From contig NZ_CP101464.1 of NCBI RefSeq assembly GCF_024362365.1, forward strand, positions 1,054,001 to 1,118,000: a stretch of DNA of 64,000 nucleotides. The letters are read 5' to 3'. The translations under genes and the position numbers were made by a program. How positions within the stretch are numbered: the first letter of the stretch is position 1; every line of letters starts with the position of its first letter. The DNA is from Janibacter sp. CX7. Lineage in GTDB: Bacteria; Actinomycetota; Actinomycetes; Actinomycetales; Dermatophilaceae. The notes under the pieces were generated by a model, which ran no database searches, was not told where the DNA came from, and worked only from the letters and a program-made list of their open reading frames with translations. Of the stretch, positions 18,869 to 27,301 are shown piece by piece.

Positions 18869-19631
18869 GGCGAGGTGGGGGCCGGTGCCTCGAGGGCGTC
18901 GACGACGTCGCCGATGACGGTGATGGCCGGGGGAGCGAAGCCCCCTTCGTCCGCCGCGGAGGCGATCTGCGAGAGGGGGGCCCGCACCGACCGCTGCTGC
19001 GGGGTGGCCCCGTCCGCGATGCACGCGGCCGGGGTGTCGGCGGACAGGCCGGCGGCGACGAGCGCCTCGGCGATCGCCCCGAGCGTCGCGACGCCCATGA
19101 GGACGACGATGGTCAGCCGCGAGGTTGCCAGGGCGGCCCAGTCGACCTCGCTGCGCGTGTCGTCGGGGCCGACGTGCCCGGAGACGACGGCGACGCCCTG
19201 CGAGAGGCCGCGGTGGGTCACGGGGATGCCGGCGAGCGCCGGGACGGAGAAGGCGGACGAGACACCGGGCACGGCCTCGACGGCGATGCCGGCGGCGACG
19301 CAGTGGTTCCACTCCTCGCCACCGCGGCCGAAGAGGTAGCCGTCGCCGCCCTTGAGCCGGACGACGGTGCGCCCCGCGCGCGCGTGCTCGACGAGCAGCT
19401 CGTTGATGCGCTCCTGGGGGGTGAACTCGCCGCGCGGGATCTTGCCCACGTGGACGATCTCGGCCTGCGGGGCGATCTCGTCGAGCGCGGCGACCGGGCC
19501 CAGGCGGTCGGTGACGACGACGTCGGCGGCGGCGAGCGCGTCGCGGCCGGCGACGGTGAGCAGGCCGGGGTCACCGGGCCCCCGCCGACGAGGACGACCC
19601 GCCCGGTGGCGGTGGTGGTGGCGTCGGTCAT
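18865..19631 (-). CDS. cobA: uroporphyrinogen-III C-methyltransferase, reading frame interrupted by a -1 shift
   Basis: SUMT methylates uroporphyrinogen III at C2 and C7 to give precorrin-2, the entry to the corrin and siroheme branches. The ATG at 19631 overlaps the cobB-cobC stop (ATGA) and opens MTDATTTATGRVVLVGGGP. After Pro19 this frame becomes nonsense and runs to a stop at 19218. The -1 frame continues with GDPGLLTVAGRDALAAADVVVTD and the rest of a normal SUMT (HVGKIPRGEFTPQERIN, VVRLKGGDGYLFGRGGEE, PGVSSAFSVPALAGIPVTHRG). Re-reading one G at 19575 rebuilds the SAM loop GGGPGDPGLL exactly and gives 255 aa, the usual length. The heptamer there is G GGC CCG. Either a one-base sequence error or loss, or frameshifting. 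The enzyme identity is certain; its expression is not. Confidence 0.85.
19575..19581 (-). other. -1 frame-change site in cobA (heptamer GGGCCCG)
   Basis: In the zero frame (G GGC CCG) this fits the X-XXY-YYZ slippery pattern with X = G and Y = C. Slippage by -1 turns GGC CCG into GGG CCC, and the next codon is GGT, restoring Gly-Asp-Pro-Gly. Downstream CCGGC and GCCGG (12-nt loop) could form a weak stem. A single missing G in the run would leave the same sequence, so the pattern alone does not prove slippage. Confidence 0.6.
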
Positions 19632-22240
19632 GCGGTCCTCCGGTGGGAGAGATGGGCCAGCTCTCGCAGCAGCCCGTCGATGGTGTGGGGGTCACGGACG
19701 GCGATCCGCACCCAGGTGGCGTCGAGCCCGGGGAAGGTGTCTCCACGGCGCACGGCCCAGCCCGCGTCGCGCAGATGCTCGCGGACCCCGGCCCCGACCT
19801 GCGCCAGGACGAAGGGGGCGTCGCCGCCGCCGGTCGGGATGCCCAGGGCCTGCAGCCCCGTGGTCAGGTGCCGGCGCCAGCCGGCGAGCTCCTCGGTGGC
19901 GCGCCCCGCCTCGGTCAGGGCGGCGGGGGTCGCGGTCTCGGTCATGACCCGCAGCGCGAGCGAGCCGACCGACCAGTGCGGCTGGTGCGCGGCGAGGGCC
20001 GCGACGAGCTCGGCGTCGCCGACGACATAGCCGGCACGGATGCCGGCGACGGCCCAGGTCTTCGTCAGCGAGCGGACGACGAGCAGACCGGTGAGGTCAC
20101 CGCCGACGAGCGACTCGCGCTCGCCGGGCACGGCGTCGATGAAGGCCTCGTCGACGAGCAGCACGCGCCCGGGCCGCGCGAGCGTGCGGATGGCGTCGGC
20201 CGGGTGCAGCACGCCCGTCGGGTTGGTCGGGTTGCCGATGACGACGAGGTCGGCGTCGCCGACCTGCCCGAGTGCCTCGGGAGTGAGCGCGAAGTCGTCC
20301 TCGGCCCGCAGCAGCACGTGCCGCACGTCGTGGCCTGCGGCGCGCAGTGCCGCCTCGGGCTCGGTGAACTGCGGGTGCACGACGACCGCGTCACGCGGCG
20401 TCAGCGCCCGCGCGACGAGCGTGAAGGCCTCCGCCCCGCCGCTCGTCGGCAGCACCTGGCCGCGGGCCACCCCGTGCCGCGCCGCGATCGCATCGCGCGC
20501 CACGGTGGCGTCCGGATAGCTCGCCACCTTGCCGAGCTCATCCACCAGCGCTCGCGTGAGCCACTCCGGAGGACTCGTCAGCCGTACGTTGACCGCCAGG
20601 TCCACCAGGTCGTCTGACACCTCGACGTCCCCGTGATGCCGCAGCGGATCGGGCACCGATCCCTCGAAGGCGACCGGTGACGGGCTCACCGGGAAGGACG
20701 TGGTTCGGGCTGGGGTGGCGCGACTCAAGGGCTGAGCCGGTTGCGATGAGTCAGGTGAGGGCTCCGAGGACTCGTGGTGCACGGGCGAAGCCCCCAGCGC
20801 CACCCCACCCGATCCACGGACGCCCCAGCCCCGAGCCGCGTCGACGAAGGAGGCGGCGACGTCGGGGGAGCCGGCCCAGTGGGTGTGCAGGTAGGAGGCG
20901 ACGAGGGTCGCGCGGCCGGTGCCGGCGGGGTCGAGGGCGAAGCCCTCGGTGCGTCCGCCGAGGTCCCACGCCGCCTGCGTGCCGAAGGGCGGATCGGTCA
21001 CCGTGCGGTGGAACTCGTGGCCCGTCACGCGGGTGCCGGCGGGGCCGGCGACCGAGTCGACGAGCGAGGTCGCCTCGCGGTAGCCGAGGGTCAGCCGTCG
21101 GCCCATCGCGGCACGGGCCGGCAGGGCACCGACCATCGGGTGGTCGTCGAGGGTCTCGGCGAGGTAGAGCATGCCGGCGCACTCGGCGATGGTCGGCATG
21201 CCATCGGCGACGGCATCCCGGATCACCTGCACGAGAGGGCGGTTGGTCGCGAGGGTGCGTGCGTGCACCTCGGGGAACCCGCCGCCGAGGTAGAGGGCGC
21301 AGGTGCCCTCGGGCAGTGCCGAGTCGCGTGCCGGGTCGACCTCGACGACTCGCGCACCCGCCGCTTCGAGCAGCTCGACGGTCTCGGGGTAGCGGAAGGT
21401 GAAGGCCCGGCCTCCGGCGACGGCGATGACGACCTCCCCTCGAGACGCGTGCTGCCCTTCGAGACGGCGCTGGCGCGCCTCCTCAGGACCTGCAAGCTCC
21501 TCAGGGAGCGAGGGGTCCCACGGCTCGACGTCGAGGTCGGGTGCGGTGCGTGCGGCGGCGAGGAGCGCGTCGAGGTCGAGGTGCTCCTCGGCGACGGCGG
21601 CGATGTGGTCGAGGGTGGCCGCGGCCTCGCCGCGCTCGGCGGCGGGCACGAGCCCGAGGTGGCGTGAGGGCACGTGCATCGCGGCGTCACGGGGGAGCAC
21701 GCCCCACACGGGGACGCCGACGCCTTCGACGGCGCGGCGGGCCTCGTCGCCGTGGCGGGGGGTGCCGGCCTTGTTGAGCACGACGCCGACGACGTCGAGG
21801 TCGGGGTCGATGGTCGCGAGACCGTGCACCGTCGCGGCGACGGTCCGCGAGGTCGAGCTGATGTCGACGACGAGCACGACGGGGGTGCGCGTGAGGGCCG
21901 CGACGTGCGCGCTCGAGGCGAAGCCGTCGCCCCCGAGCCGCCCGTCCATGAGCCCCATGACGCCCTCGAGGACGGCGACGTCCGCGGGCGTCGGGTGGGT
22001 GGCGCCGCGGGCGAGGAGGGGAGCGACCCTCCCTTCGCCCACGAGCCACGGGTCGAGGGTGCGGCTCGGTCGCCCGGTCGCCAGCGCGTGGTAGCCGGGG
22101 TCGATGTAGTCGGGGCCGACCTTGGCCGGCGCGACGGTGAGACCGCGCCGGGCGAGGGCGGCCATGATCCCCACGGCGATCGTCGTCTTGCCGTGGCCCG
22201 ACGCGGGCGCCGCGACGAGCACCCGGGGGAGGGCCGTCAC
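19628..22240 (-). CDS. cobB-cobC: hydrogenobyrinate a,c-diamide synthase fused to a CobC-type PLP decarboxylase/aminotransferase
   Basis: 870-aa fusion. Residues 1 to about 440 are CobB/CbiA, which amidates the a and c side chains using ATP and glutamine: P-loop APASGHGKTT, VLEGVMGLMDG, then a glutamine amidotransferase half with the nucleophile Cys in TIAECAGMLYL and His in YLHTHW. After a Ser/Pro-rich linker (about 470-530), the C-terminal 340 residues are a fold-type I PLP enzyme of the CobC/CobD group, with ASYPDATVARDAIAARHGV, IGNPTNPTGVL, DEAFID and the PLP lysine in RSLTKTWAVAGIRAGY. It would supply aminopropanol phosphate for the nucleotide loop. A palindromic repeat is inserted in frame at 21454-21490 between the two CobB domains. 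The GTG at 22240 overlaps the cobO stop. Confidence 0.9.
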   Translation of the reverse strand: MTALPRVLVAAPASGHGKTTIAVGIMAALARRGLTVAPAKVGPDYIDPGYHALATGRPSRTLDPWLVGEGRVAPLLARGATHPTPADVAVLEGVMGLMDGRLGGDGFASSAHVAALTRTPVVLVVDISSTSRTVAATVHGLATIDPDLDVVGVVLNKAGTPRHGDEARRAVEGVGVPVWGVLPRDAAMHVPSRHLGLVPAAERGEAAATLDHIAAVAEEHLDLDALLAAARTAPDLDVEPWDPSLPEELAGPEEARQRRLEGQHASRGEVVIAVAGGRAFTFRYPETVELLEAAGARVVEVDPARDSALPEGTCALYLGGGFPEVHARTLATNRPLVQVIRDAVADGMPTIAECAGMLYLAETLDDHPMVGALPARAAMGRRLTLGYREATSLVDSVAGPAGTRVTGHEFHRTVTDPPFGTQAAWDLGGRTEGFALDPAGTGRATLVASYLHTHWAGSPDVAASFVDAARGWGVRGSGGVALGASPVHHESSEPSPDSSQPAQPLSRATPARTTSFPVSPSPVAFEGSVPDPLRHHGDVEVSDDLVDLAVNVRLTSPPEWLTRALVDELGKVASYPDATVARDAIAARHGVARGQVLPTSGGAEAFTLVARALTPRDAVVVHPQFTEPEAALRAAGHDVRHVLLRAEDDFALTPEALGQVGDADLVVIGNPTNPTGVLHPADAIRTLARPGRVLLVDEAFIDAVPGERESLVGGDLTGLLVVRSLTKTWAVAGIRAGYVVGDAELVAALAAHQPHWSVGSLALRVMTETATPAALTEAGRATEELAGWRRHLTTGLQALGIPTGGGDAPFVLAQVGAGVREHLRDAGWAVRRGDTFPGLDATWVRIAVRDPHTIDGLLRELAHLSHRRTA
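21454..21490. repeat. palindromic repeat inside cobB, copy 3
   Basis: CCTTCGAGACGG, a GCGCTGGCGCGC core, then CCTCCTCAGGA; arms match the copy after ispG (3453-3490) and only the core differs. On the coding strand it is read in frame as GPEEARQRRLEG in the linker between the ATPase and amidotransferase halves of CobB. Half-copies (CTCGAGACGC at 21439, CTCCTCAGGGA at 21497) flank it. Confidence 0.65.
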
Positions 22241-22851
22241 CACTCGATGCCCTTCTGGCCCTTCTGCCCCTGGTCGAAGGGGTGCTTGACCTTGGTCATC
22301 TCGGTGGCGACGTCGGCGATCTCGAGCAGCCGCGGGTGCGGGTCGCGGCCGGTGATGACGACGTGCTGGTAGCCGGGCCGGTTGGTCAGCGTGTCGATGA
22401 CGTCGTCGAGCTCGACCCAGCCCCACTTCATGACATAGGTGAACTCGTCGAGGATGTAGACGGTGTGCGTCTCGTCGGCGAGGCGACGCTTGATCTCCTC
22501 CCAGCCCTCACGCGCATCGGCGGCGTGGTCCTCCTCGGACCCGGCCTTGCGCGACCACGACCAGCCCGAGCCCATCTTGTGCCACTCGACGGGACCCCCT
22601 TCGCCCGTCTCCTCGTGGACGCGGCCGAGGGTCTTGTAGACCTCCTCCTCGCCGATGCGCCACTTCGCGGACTTGACGAACTGGAAGACGCCGATCGACC
22701 AGCCCTGGTTCCACCCGCGCAGGCCGAGGCCGAAGGCCGCCGTCGACTTGCCCTTGCCGACGCCACCGTGGACGACGACGAGCGGGCGGTTGCGGCGCTG
22801 CCGCGTGGTGAGTCCGTCCTCGGGCGTGACGGGGGTCTGTCCCTGGGCCAT
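22237..22851 (-). CDS. cobO: cob(I)yrinic acid a,c-diamide adenosyltransferase
   Basis: 204-aa CobO/BtuR/CobA-type corrinoid adenosyltransferase, which adds the 5'-deoxyadenosyl ligand to Co(I). The P-loop is VVHGGVGKGKSTAAFGLGLR, and the family segments FQFVKSAKWRIGEE, HKMGSGWSW, YILDEFTYVMKWGWV and VVITGRDPHPRLLEIAD follow in order. Length is normal for the family. The ATG at 22851 overlaps the chlD stop in TGATG form, so the genes are coupled. Confidence 0.95.
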   Translation of the reverse strand: MAQGQTPVTPEDGLTTRQRRNRPLVVVHGGVGKGKSTAAFGLGLRGWNQGWSIGVFQFVKSAKWRIGEEEVYKTLGRVHEETGEGGPVEWHKMGSGWSWSRKAGSEEDHAADAREGWEEIKRRLADETHTVYILDEFTYVMKWGWVELDDVIDTLTNRPGYQHVVITGRDPHPRLLEIADVATEMTKVKHPFDQGQKGQKGIEW

Positions 22852-24937
22852 CAGGCGGCGCTCCTTCGGGGGGTGGTGCGGTCGGTGACGATCTCGACGA
22901 GGCCGCTCGCGGCGACCTGCTCGAGGGCGATGTGCTCGGCGCCCATGCGGTGGGCGAGGTCGGCGGCCAGGCCCATGCGGAAGCGGCCCGACTCGCAGTC
23001 GACGACGACGGTCTCGGCCGTGTGGCCCCAGGCGTCGGCGATGCGCTGCGCCCGGGCGAGAGCATCAGGCCCGGCCGTGGCCCGGCCGTCGGTGACGAGG
23101 ACGACGAGCGCGCGCTGGTTGCGGTCGCGGATGCGCTCTCGCGCAACGACCCTGGCGATCTCGGTCAGTCCCTCGGCGAGCGGGGTGCGCCCGCCGTGCG
23201 GCATCTCGGCGAGGCGGGCGGCGGCGGCGTCGACGGACGAGGTGGGCGGCAGCGCCAGCTCCGCGCCGGTCCCGCGGAAGGTCACCAGACCCACCCGGTC
23301 ACGTCGCTGATAGGCGTCGAGCAGGAGCGAGAGGACGGCGGTCTTGACCTCGCCCATCCGCTTGCGCGCGGCCATCGAGCCGGAGGCGTCGACGGCGAGG
23401 AGCACGAGGTTGGCCTCGCGGCCGCGGGTGATGGCGTGGCGCAGGTCGTCGCCGGTCACCCGGGCGGGCCCGGTGCGGGCGGCCCGGCGGGCGGCGGAGG
23501 CGCGCAGGGTGGCGGTCAGGTGCACCGGCGACCCGGCGGGCTCGTGCCCGGCCGGGTGGGTGCCGACGACCCGCCCGCGGGGGTGAGTGCGGGGGAGCGG
23601 CGACCGGTCGGGCCGGCGCCGACGCCGGTGAGCTCGAGCCGGCGGGCGCGGTAGGGCTCGGTGGCCGCGGCGGTGCCGGTGGGGGTCGGCTGGGCACCCG
23701 CAGGGGGCGAAGGGGGTGACTCGGGGGCCTCCGCCGACTCGTCCGGGGAGTCGGGGGTTGGGTCGGCGGACGACTGGGGCCCGGTCGGGGGCTGGTCGCC
23801 GGACGACGTCGAGCTCGGGGGCGGGCCGGAGGGGTCGGCGTCGGGCGCCTCGCCCGGGCCCTCGTCGGGCTGGTCGCCGCTGTCGTCGGGCTCGCCGCCA
23901 CCCGGCGGGTCGTCCTCGGGTTCCTCGTCGAGCAGCCGGTCGAGCAGGTCCTCGTCGAGCCCCGGAGCGTCGAAGGGGGCACGACGGCGCCGGTGGGGCA
24001 GGGAGAGCAGCGCCGCGGCCCGGATGTCCTCGCGGGTCACCTGCGCGCGGCCCTGCCAGGCGGCGTGCGCCGCGGCGGTCCGCGCGGTGACGATGTCGGC
24101 GCGCATGCCGTCGACGTCGAAGCCGGCGCACACCCGGGCGATGGTGCGCAGCGTGCGCTCGTCGAGCCGCACCGAGCGCACCGCCTCGCGGGCGGCGGCG
24201 AGGCGCTGGGTCAGCTCGGCCTCGGCGTCGGCGAAGCGGGCCGCGAAGCCCGCCGGGTCGAGGTCGGCCTCGAGGCGACGTCGTACGACCTCGGCGCGCA
24301 CGTGCGGGTCGCGGCTCGCGGCGACGTGCACGGTCAGGCCGAAGCGGTCGAGCAGCTGCGGGCGCAGCTCGCCCTCCTCGGGGTTCATCGTGCCGACGAG
24401 GGTGATCCGGGCCGGGTGCGAGATCGAGACGCCGTCGCGCTCGACGGTGTTGCGGCCCATCGCCGCGGCGTCGAGCAGCACGTCGACGAGGTGGTCGTGG
24501 AGCAGGTTGACCTCGTCGACGTAGAGGATCCCGCGGTGGGCCTCGGCGAGCAGGCCGGGCTGGTAGGCCGCCTCGCCGTCACCGAGCGCGCGGCGCAGGT
24601 CGAGGGAGCCGACGACGCGGTCCTCGGTCGCACCGACCGGCAGCTCGACGAGCCGGGCCGGGCGGGTCGTGGCCGCGCTCTCGTGCGGGCCGTCGGGGCA
24701 GTCCTCGTCGCGGTCGGGGTCGCAGCCGAAGCGGCAGTCGCTCGCGACCCGCTGCTCGGGCAACACCGAGGCGAGGGCCCGGACGGCCGTCGACTTGGCC
24801 GTGCCCTTCTCGCCCCGGACGAGCACGCCGCCGATCTCGGGGGAGATCGCGCTCAGCAGCAGTGCCGACGTCAGCTCGTCGGCGCCCACGAGCGCGGTGA
24901 AGGGGAAGGTGGGGGTGCGGGACCCGGTGCGGCTCAC
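22851..24937 (-). CDS. chlD: ChlD-type chelatase subunit for cobalt insertion, read through a -1 frame change
   Basis: Medium (and probably small) subunit of the cobalt chelatase that works with CobN. Zero frame: the AAA+ ChlI-like domain with P-loop [23 protein letters not shown] (Walker B) and [22 protein letters not shown], then a Pro/Asp-rich linker. It stops at 23516 (473 aa). The -1 frame continues as the von Willebrand integrin-I domain with [14 protein letters not shown] and [12 protein letters not shown] to the stop at 22851. With one -1 shift the product is 695 aa. The break lies in the linker ([10 protein letters not shown] in frame 0, [14 protein letters not shown] in -1). Start GTG 24937 has AGGAGG 8 nt upstream, better than the GTG at 24964. 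First gene of the minus-strand cob operon, behind a cobalamin riboswitch. Confidence 0.9.
23579..23597 (-). other. probable programmed -1 frameshift window in chlD
   Basis: Two in-frame CCC codons, 23593-23591 (TCC CCC) and 23581-23579 (ACC CCC), can re-pair one base back on CCC, after which the VWA frame is read. Just downstream GCGGGC and GCCCGC, with an inner GGGT/ACCC pair, can form a stem-loop. Zero-frame ribosomes end at 23516 and release an AAA+ subunit of small-subunit size. Confidence 0.55.
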
Positions 24938-25002
24938 AGCGGCGGCCTCCTGGCGAGTGTCCACGCTCGCCGTCCGACGACGTCATCGCGGGTTCGCGAC
25001 GA

Positions 25003-25122
25003 CGGGCACCGACCGAGTGTCTGGCTCTGGCCGTGTGGGCCGTGACAGTGGCGGGACCGCTCCGGAGTTGCACCGGATTCCTCGGTGGGGTGCCTGGGCG
25101 AGATCCTCTCACAGCGGGGCTA
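25003..25122 (-). promoter_or_regulatory. cobalamin riboswitch of the chlD-cobO-cobB/C-cobA-cobS-cobU-cobD operon
   Basis: Read on the minus strand, the leader contains GAATCCGGTGCAACTCCGG, then AGCGGTCCCGCCACTGT (B12 core), then AGCCAGACACTCGG, the usual 3' element. It starts about 185 nt before the chlD GTG. Family knowledge: adenosylcobalamin binding lowers expression of such operons. No clear terminator was seen, so translational control is likely. Confidence 0.88.
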
Positions 25123-25133
25123 GGCCCTAGGGT
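25117..25133. promoter_or_regulatory. overlapping divergent -10 boxes (cobL / chlD)
   Basis: The near-perfect palindrome CTAGGCCCTAG at 25120-25130 provides TAGGGT (25128-25133) for the plus strand, 8 nt before the cobL GTG, and TAGGGC or TAGCCC on the minus strand at the start of the riboswitch. cobL therefore appears almost leaderless. Confidence 0.45.
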
Positions 25134-25141
25134 GGGCGTCC

Positions 25142-26368
25142 GTGATCGAGGTCGTGGGTATCGGGGACGACGGGTGGTCCGGCCTGGACGAGGCCCGACG
25201 CGCCCTCATCACCGGTGCCACGATCCTCCTCGGGGGCGCCCGCCACCTCGACCTGCTCGCCCCCCACGCGCCGGACGCCCGGCTCGTGCCCTGGCCCAGC
25301 CCCCTTCGCCCGGCGCTGCCCGCACTCGTCGAGGCGCACCCCGACGCCGTCGTCCTCGCCAGCGGCGACCCGCTGCGCTCCGGCATCGCGACGACCCTCA
25401 TCGACGTCGTCGGGGCCGAGCGTGTCCGCGTCCACCCTGCCGTCGGCAGCGATGCCCTCGCCCGGGCCAGACAGGGCTGGTCCGCGGAGGAGACGCTCGT
25501 CGTCACGACGGTCGGGCGCGACCTGCGCGCGGTCCTGCCCCACCTGACCGACGGTGCCCGTCTCGTCGTCCTCCTCTCCGACGGTGACGGTCCGGCCCGT
25601 CTGGCGGCCCTGCTCACCGAGCACGGCTGGGGCGCAACGACGCTCACCGCTCGCTGGCACCTCGGCAGCCCCGACGAGGGCGCCCACTCAGGCCGCGCCG
25701 ACGGCTTCGCCGAGGCCACGCCCGACCTCGTGCTCGCCTGCCTCGACGTGCGCGCCGACGACCCCACCGTGGCCGGCGCGACCGCCGGCCCGGTGCCCGG
25801 CCGCCCCGAGGACTTCATCGACCACGACGGCCAGCTGACGAAGCGCGACGTGCGCGCGAGCGGCCTGGCCCGCCTGCGTCCCACGCCCGGTGCGCACCTG
25901 TGGGACCTCGGCGCCGGCAACGGCTCCGTGGCCCTCGAGTGGTGCCTCGCCGTCGACCGCGCGACCGTCACCTGCGTCGAGCGCGACGCGACCCGCGCCC
26001 AGCGCATCCGCGACAACGCCGCCGCCCTCGGCCTCGCTGCTCGGGTCGACGTCGTCGTCGGCGACACCGCCGGCACCGACCTGACGACGCTGACCGCACC
26101 CGACGCGGTCTTCGTCGGCGGCGGGCTCGACCCCGACCTGCTCGACCGGGCCTGGTCCTCCCTTCGCCCCGGCGGACGGCTCGTCGCGCACGCCGTGACG
26201 CTCGAGGGGGACGCCGCACTCATCGGCCTGCACGCCCGCACCGGGGGCGAGCTCACCCGCCTGTCGGTGGAGCGGGCCGTGCCGCTCGGGCGCTTCCTGT
26301 CGTGGACGCCCGCCCGCACCGTCACCCAGCTCGCCGCGATCCGCACCGACTCCGAGGACCAGACATGA
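25142..26368 (+). CDS. cobL: precorrin-6Y C5,15-methyltransferase (decarboxylating)
   Basis: 408-aa CobL, a fusion of CbiE (residues 1 to about 200) and CbiT (about 205-400), which methylates C5 and C15 of precorrin-6B and decarboxylates the C12 acetate. CbiE signs: MIEVVGIGDDGWSGL, LLGGARHLDLL, VVLASGDPLRSGI. CbiT signs: LTKRDVRASGLARLRP, the SAM loop LWDLGAGNGSVALEW, and VFVGGGLDPDLLDRAWSSLRPGGRLVAHAVTLE. The GTG follows a TAGGGT box by 8 nt. Its stop overlaps the cobM ATG by 4 nt, so cobL and cobM are coupled. Divergent from the chlD operon. Confidence 0.94.
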   Translation: MIEVVGIGDDGWSGLDEARRALITGATILLGGARHLDLLAPHAPDARLVPWPSPLRPALPALVEAHPDAVVLASGDPLRSGIATTLIDVVGAERVRVHPAVGSDALARARQGWSAEETLVVTTVGRDLRAVLPHLTDGARLVVLLSDGDGPARLAALLTEHGWGATTLTARWHLGSPDEGAHSGRADGFAEATPDLVLACLDVRADDPTVAGATAGPVPGRPEDFIDHDGQLTKRDVRASGLARLRPTPGAHLWDLGAGNGSVALEWCLAVDRATVTCVERDATRAQRIRDNAAALGLAARVDVVVGDTAGTDLTTLTAPDAVFVGGGLDPDLLDRAWSSLRPGGRLVAHAVTLEGDAALIGLHARTGGELTRLSVERAVPLGRFLSWTPARTVTQLAAIRTDSEDQT

Positions 26369-27150
26369 CCGTTCACTTCATCGGCGCCGGCCCCGGTGCC
26401 GCCGACCTGCTGACGATCCGCGCGACCCGACTGCTCGCGGCGAGCCCGGTCTGCCTCTACGCCGGCACCTACCTCGACGCGGCCGTCCTCGAGCACTGCC
26501 CCGAGGGGGTCCGGCTCGTCGACACCCAGGACCTCGACCTCGACGGGATCACCGCCGAGTGCGTGGCCGCGCACGAGCGCGGCGAGGACGTCGCCCGGCT
26601 GTGCTCCGGCGACCCGAGCGTCTACTCCGCGATCGCCGAGCAGACCCGCCGGCTCGACGCCGCCGGCGTGCCGTGGGACATCACGCCCGGCATCGCCGCC
26701 TACGCCGCGACCGCCGCCCGGCTCGGCCGCGAGCTCACCGTGCCCGAGGTCGCCCAGTCCGTCGTGCTCACCCGCGCGCAGCGCGACTCGACGGCGATGC
26801 CGTCGGGGGAGAGCCTCGAGGCCTTCGCCGCGACCGGTGCGACCCTCGTGCTGCACCTGGCGATCCGCCGCGCCCGCGAGCTCGCGGACCGGCTCGCCGA
26901 GCACTACGGCGCCGACTGCCCCGTCGCCGTCGCCTACCGGGTGGAGCAGCCCGAGGAGATCGTCCTGCGCGGCACCCTCGCCGACATCGCCGACCAGGTC
27001 GAGGCGCACGACCTGCGGCAGGCCGCGATCATCGTCGTCGGGTGGGCGCTGCGGGCCGAGGGCTTCGTCGAGTCGCACCTCTACTCGTGCCGTCGGGCGG
27101 CCGAGCGCGAGGAGCGGACGGCGGCAGACATCCCGGGCGGGCTTCGCTAG
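26365..27150 (+). CDS. cobM: precorrin-4 C11-methyltransferase
   Basis: 261-aa CobM/CbiF, the SAM-dependent enzyme that methylates C11 of precorrin-4. Signatures: HFIGAGPGAADLLTIRATRLL at the N-terminus, CLYAGTYLDAAVLEHCPEG, the substrate loop ARLCSGDPSVYSAI, TPGIAAYAATAARLGRELTVPEV and QSVVLTRAQRDS. C-terminal YRVEQPEEIVLRGTL is also typical. The ATG overlaps cobL by 4 nt. Its TAG stop is at the same time the start of the -10 box (TAGTCT, 27148-27153) for the cbiM riboswitch transcript. Confidence 0.95.
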   Translation: MTVHFIGAGPGAADLLTIRATRLLAASPVCLYAGTYLDAAVLEHCPEGVRLVDTQDLDLDGITAECVAAHERGEDVARLCSGDPSVYSAIAEQTRRLDAAGVPWDITPGIAAYAATAARLGRELTVPEVAQSVVLTRAQRDSTAMPSGESLEAFAATGATLVLHLAIRRARELADRLAEHYGADCPVAVAYRVEQPEEIVLRGTLADIADQVEAHDLRQAAIIVVGWALRAEGFVESHLYSCRRAAEREERTAADIPGGLR

Positions 27151-27295
27151 TCTCGGCCGCAGCCTTCGCCTCCACCTGGGGGAACCCGGTGAGAGTCCGG
27201 GACGGTCGCGCCACTGTGAGCGGGTCTTCCGCGAGTCAGGAACTCCGGGGCGAGGGCTGCCGCGGTCGGACGCGTCATCCGGCCAGAGAGAGAGT
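27148..27295 (+). promoter_or_regulatory. promoter and cobalamin riboswitch of cbiMNQO
   Basis: The -10 box TAGTCT at 27148-27153 overlaps the cobM stop. The aptamer follows: GGGGAACCCGGTGAGAGTCC, then CGGTCGCGCCACTGTGAG, then GCGAGTCAGGAACTCC near 27230-27246. A purine-rich GAGAGAGAG just before the cbiM ATG (27302) could be the masked ribosome site. The aptamer occupies nearly the whole 151-nt gap. Confidence 0.9.
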
Positions 27296-27301
27296 GCACC
27301 G

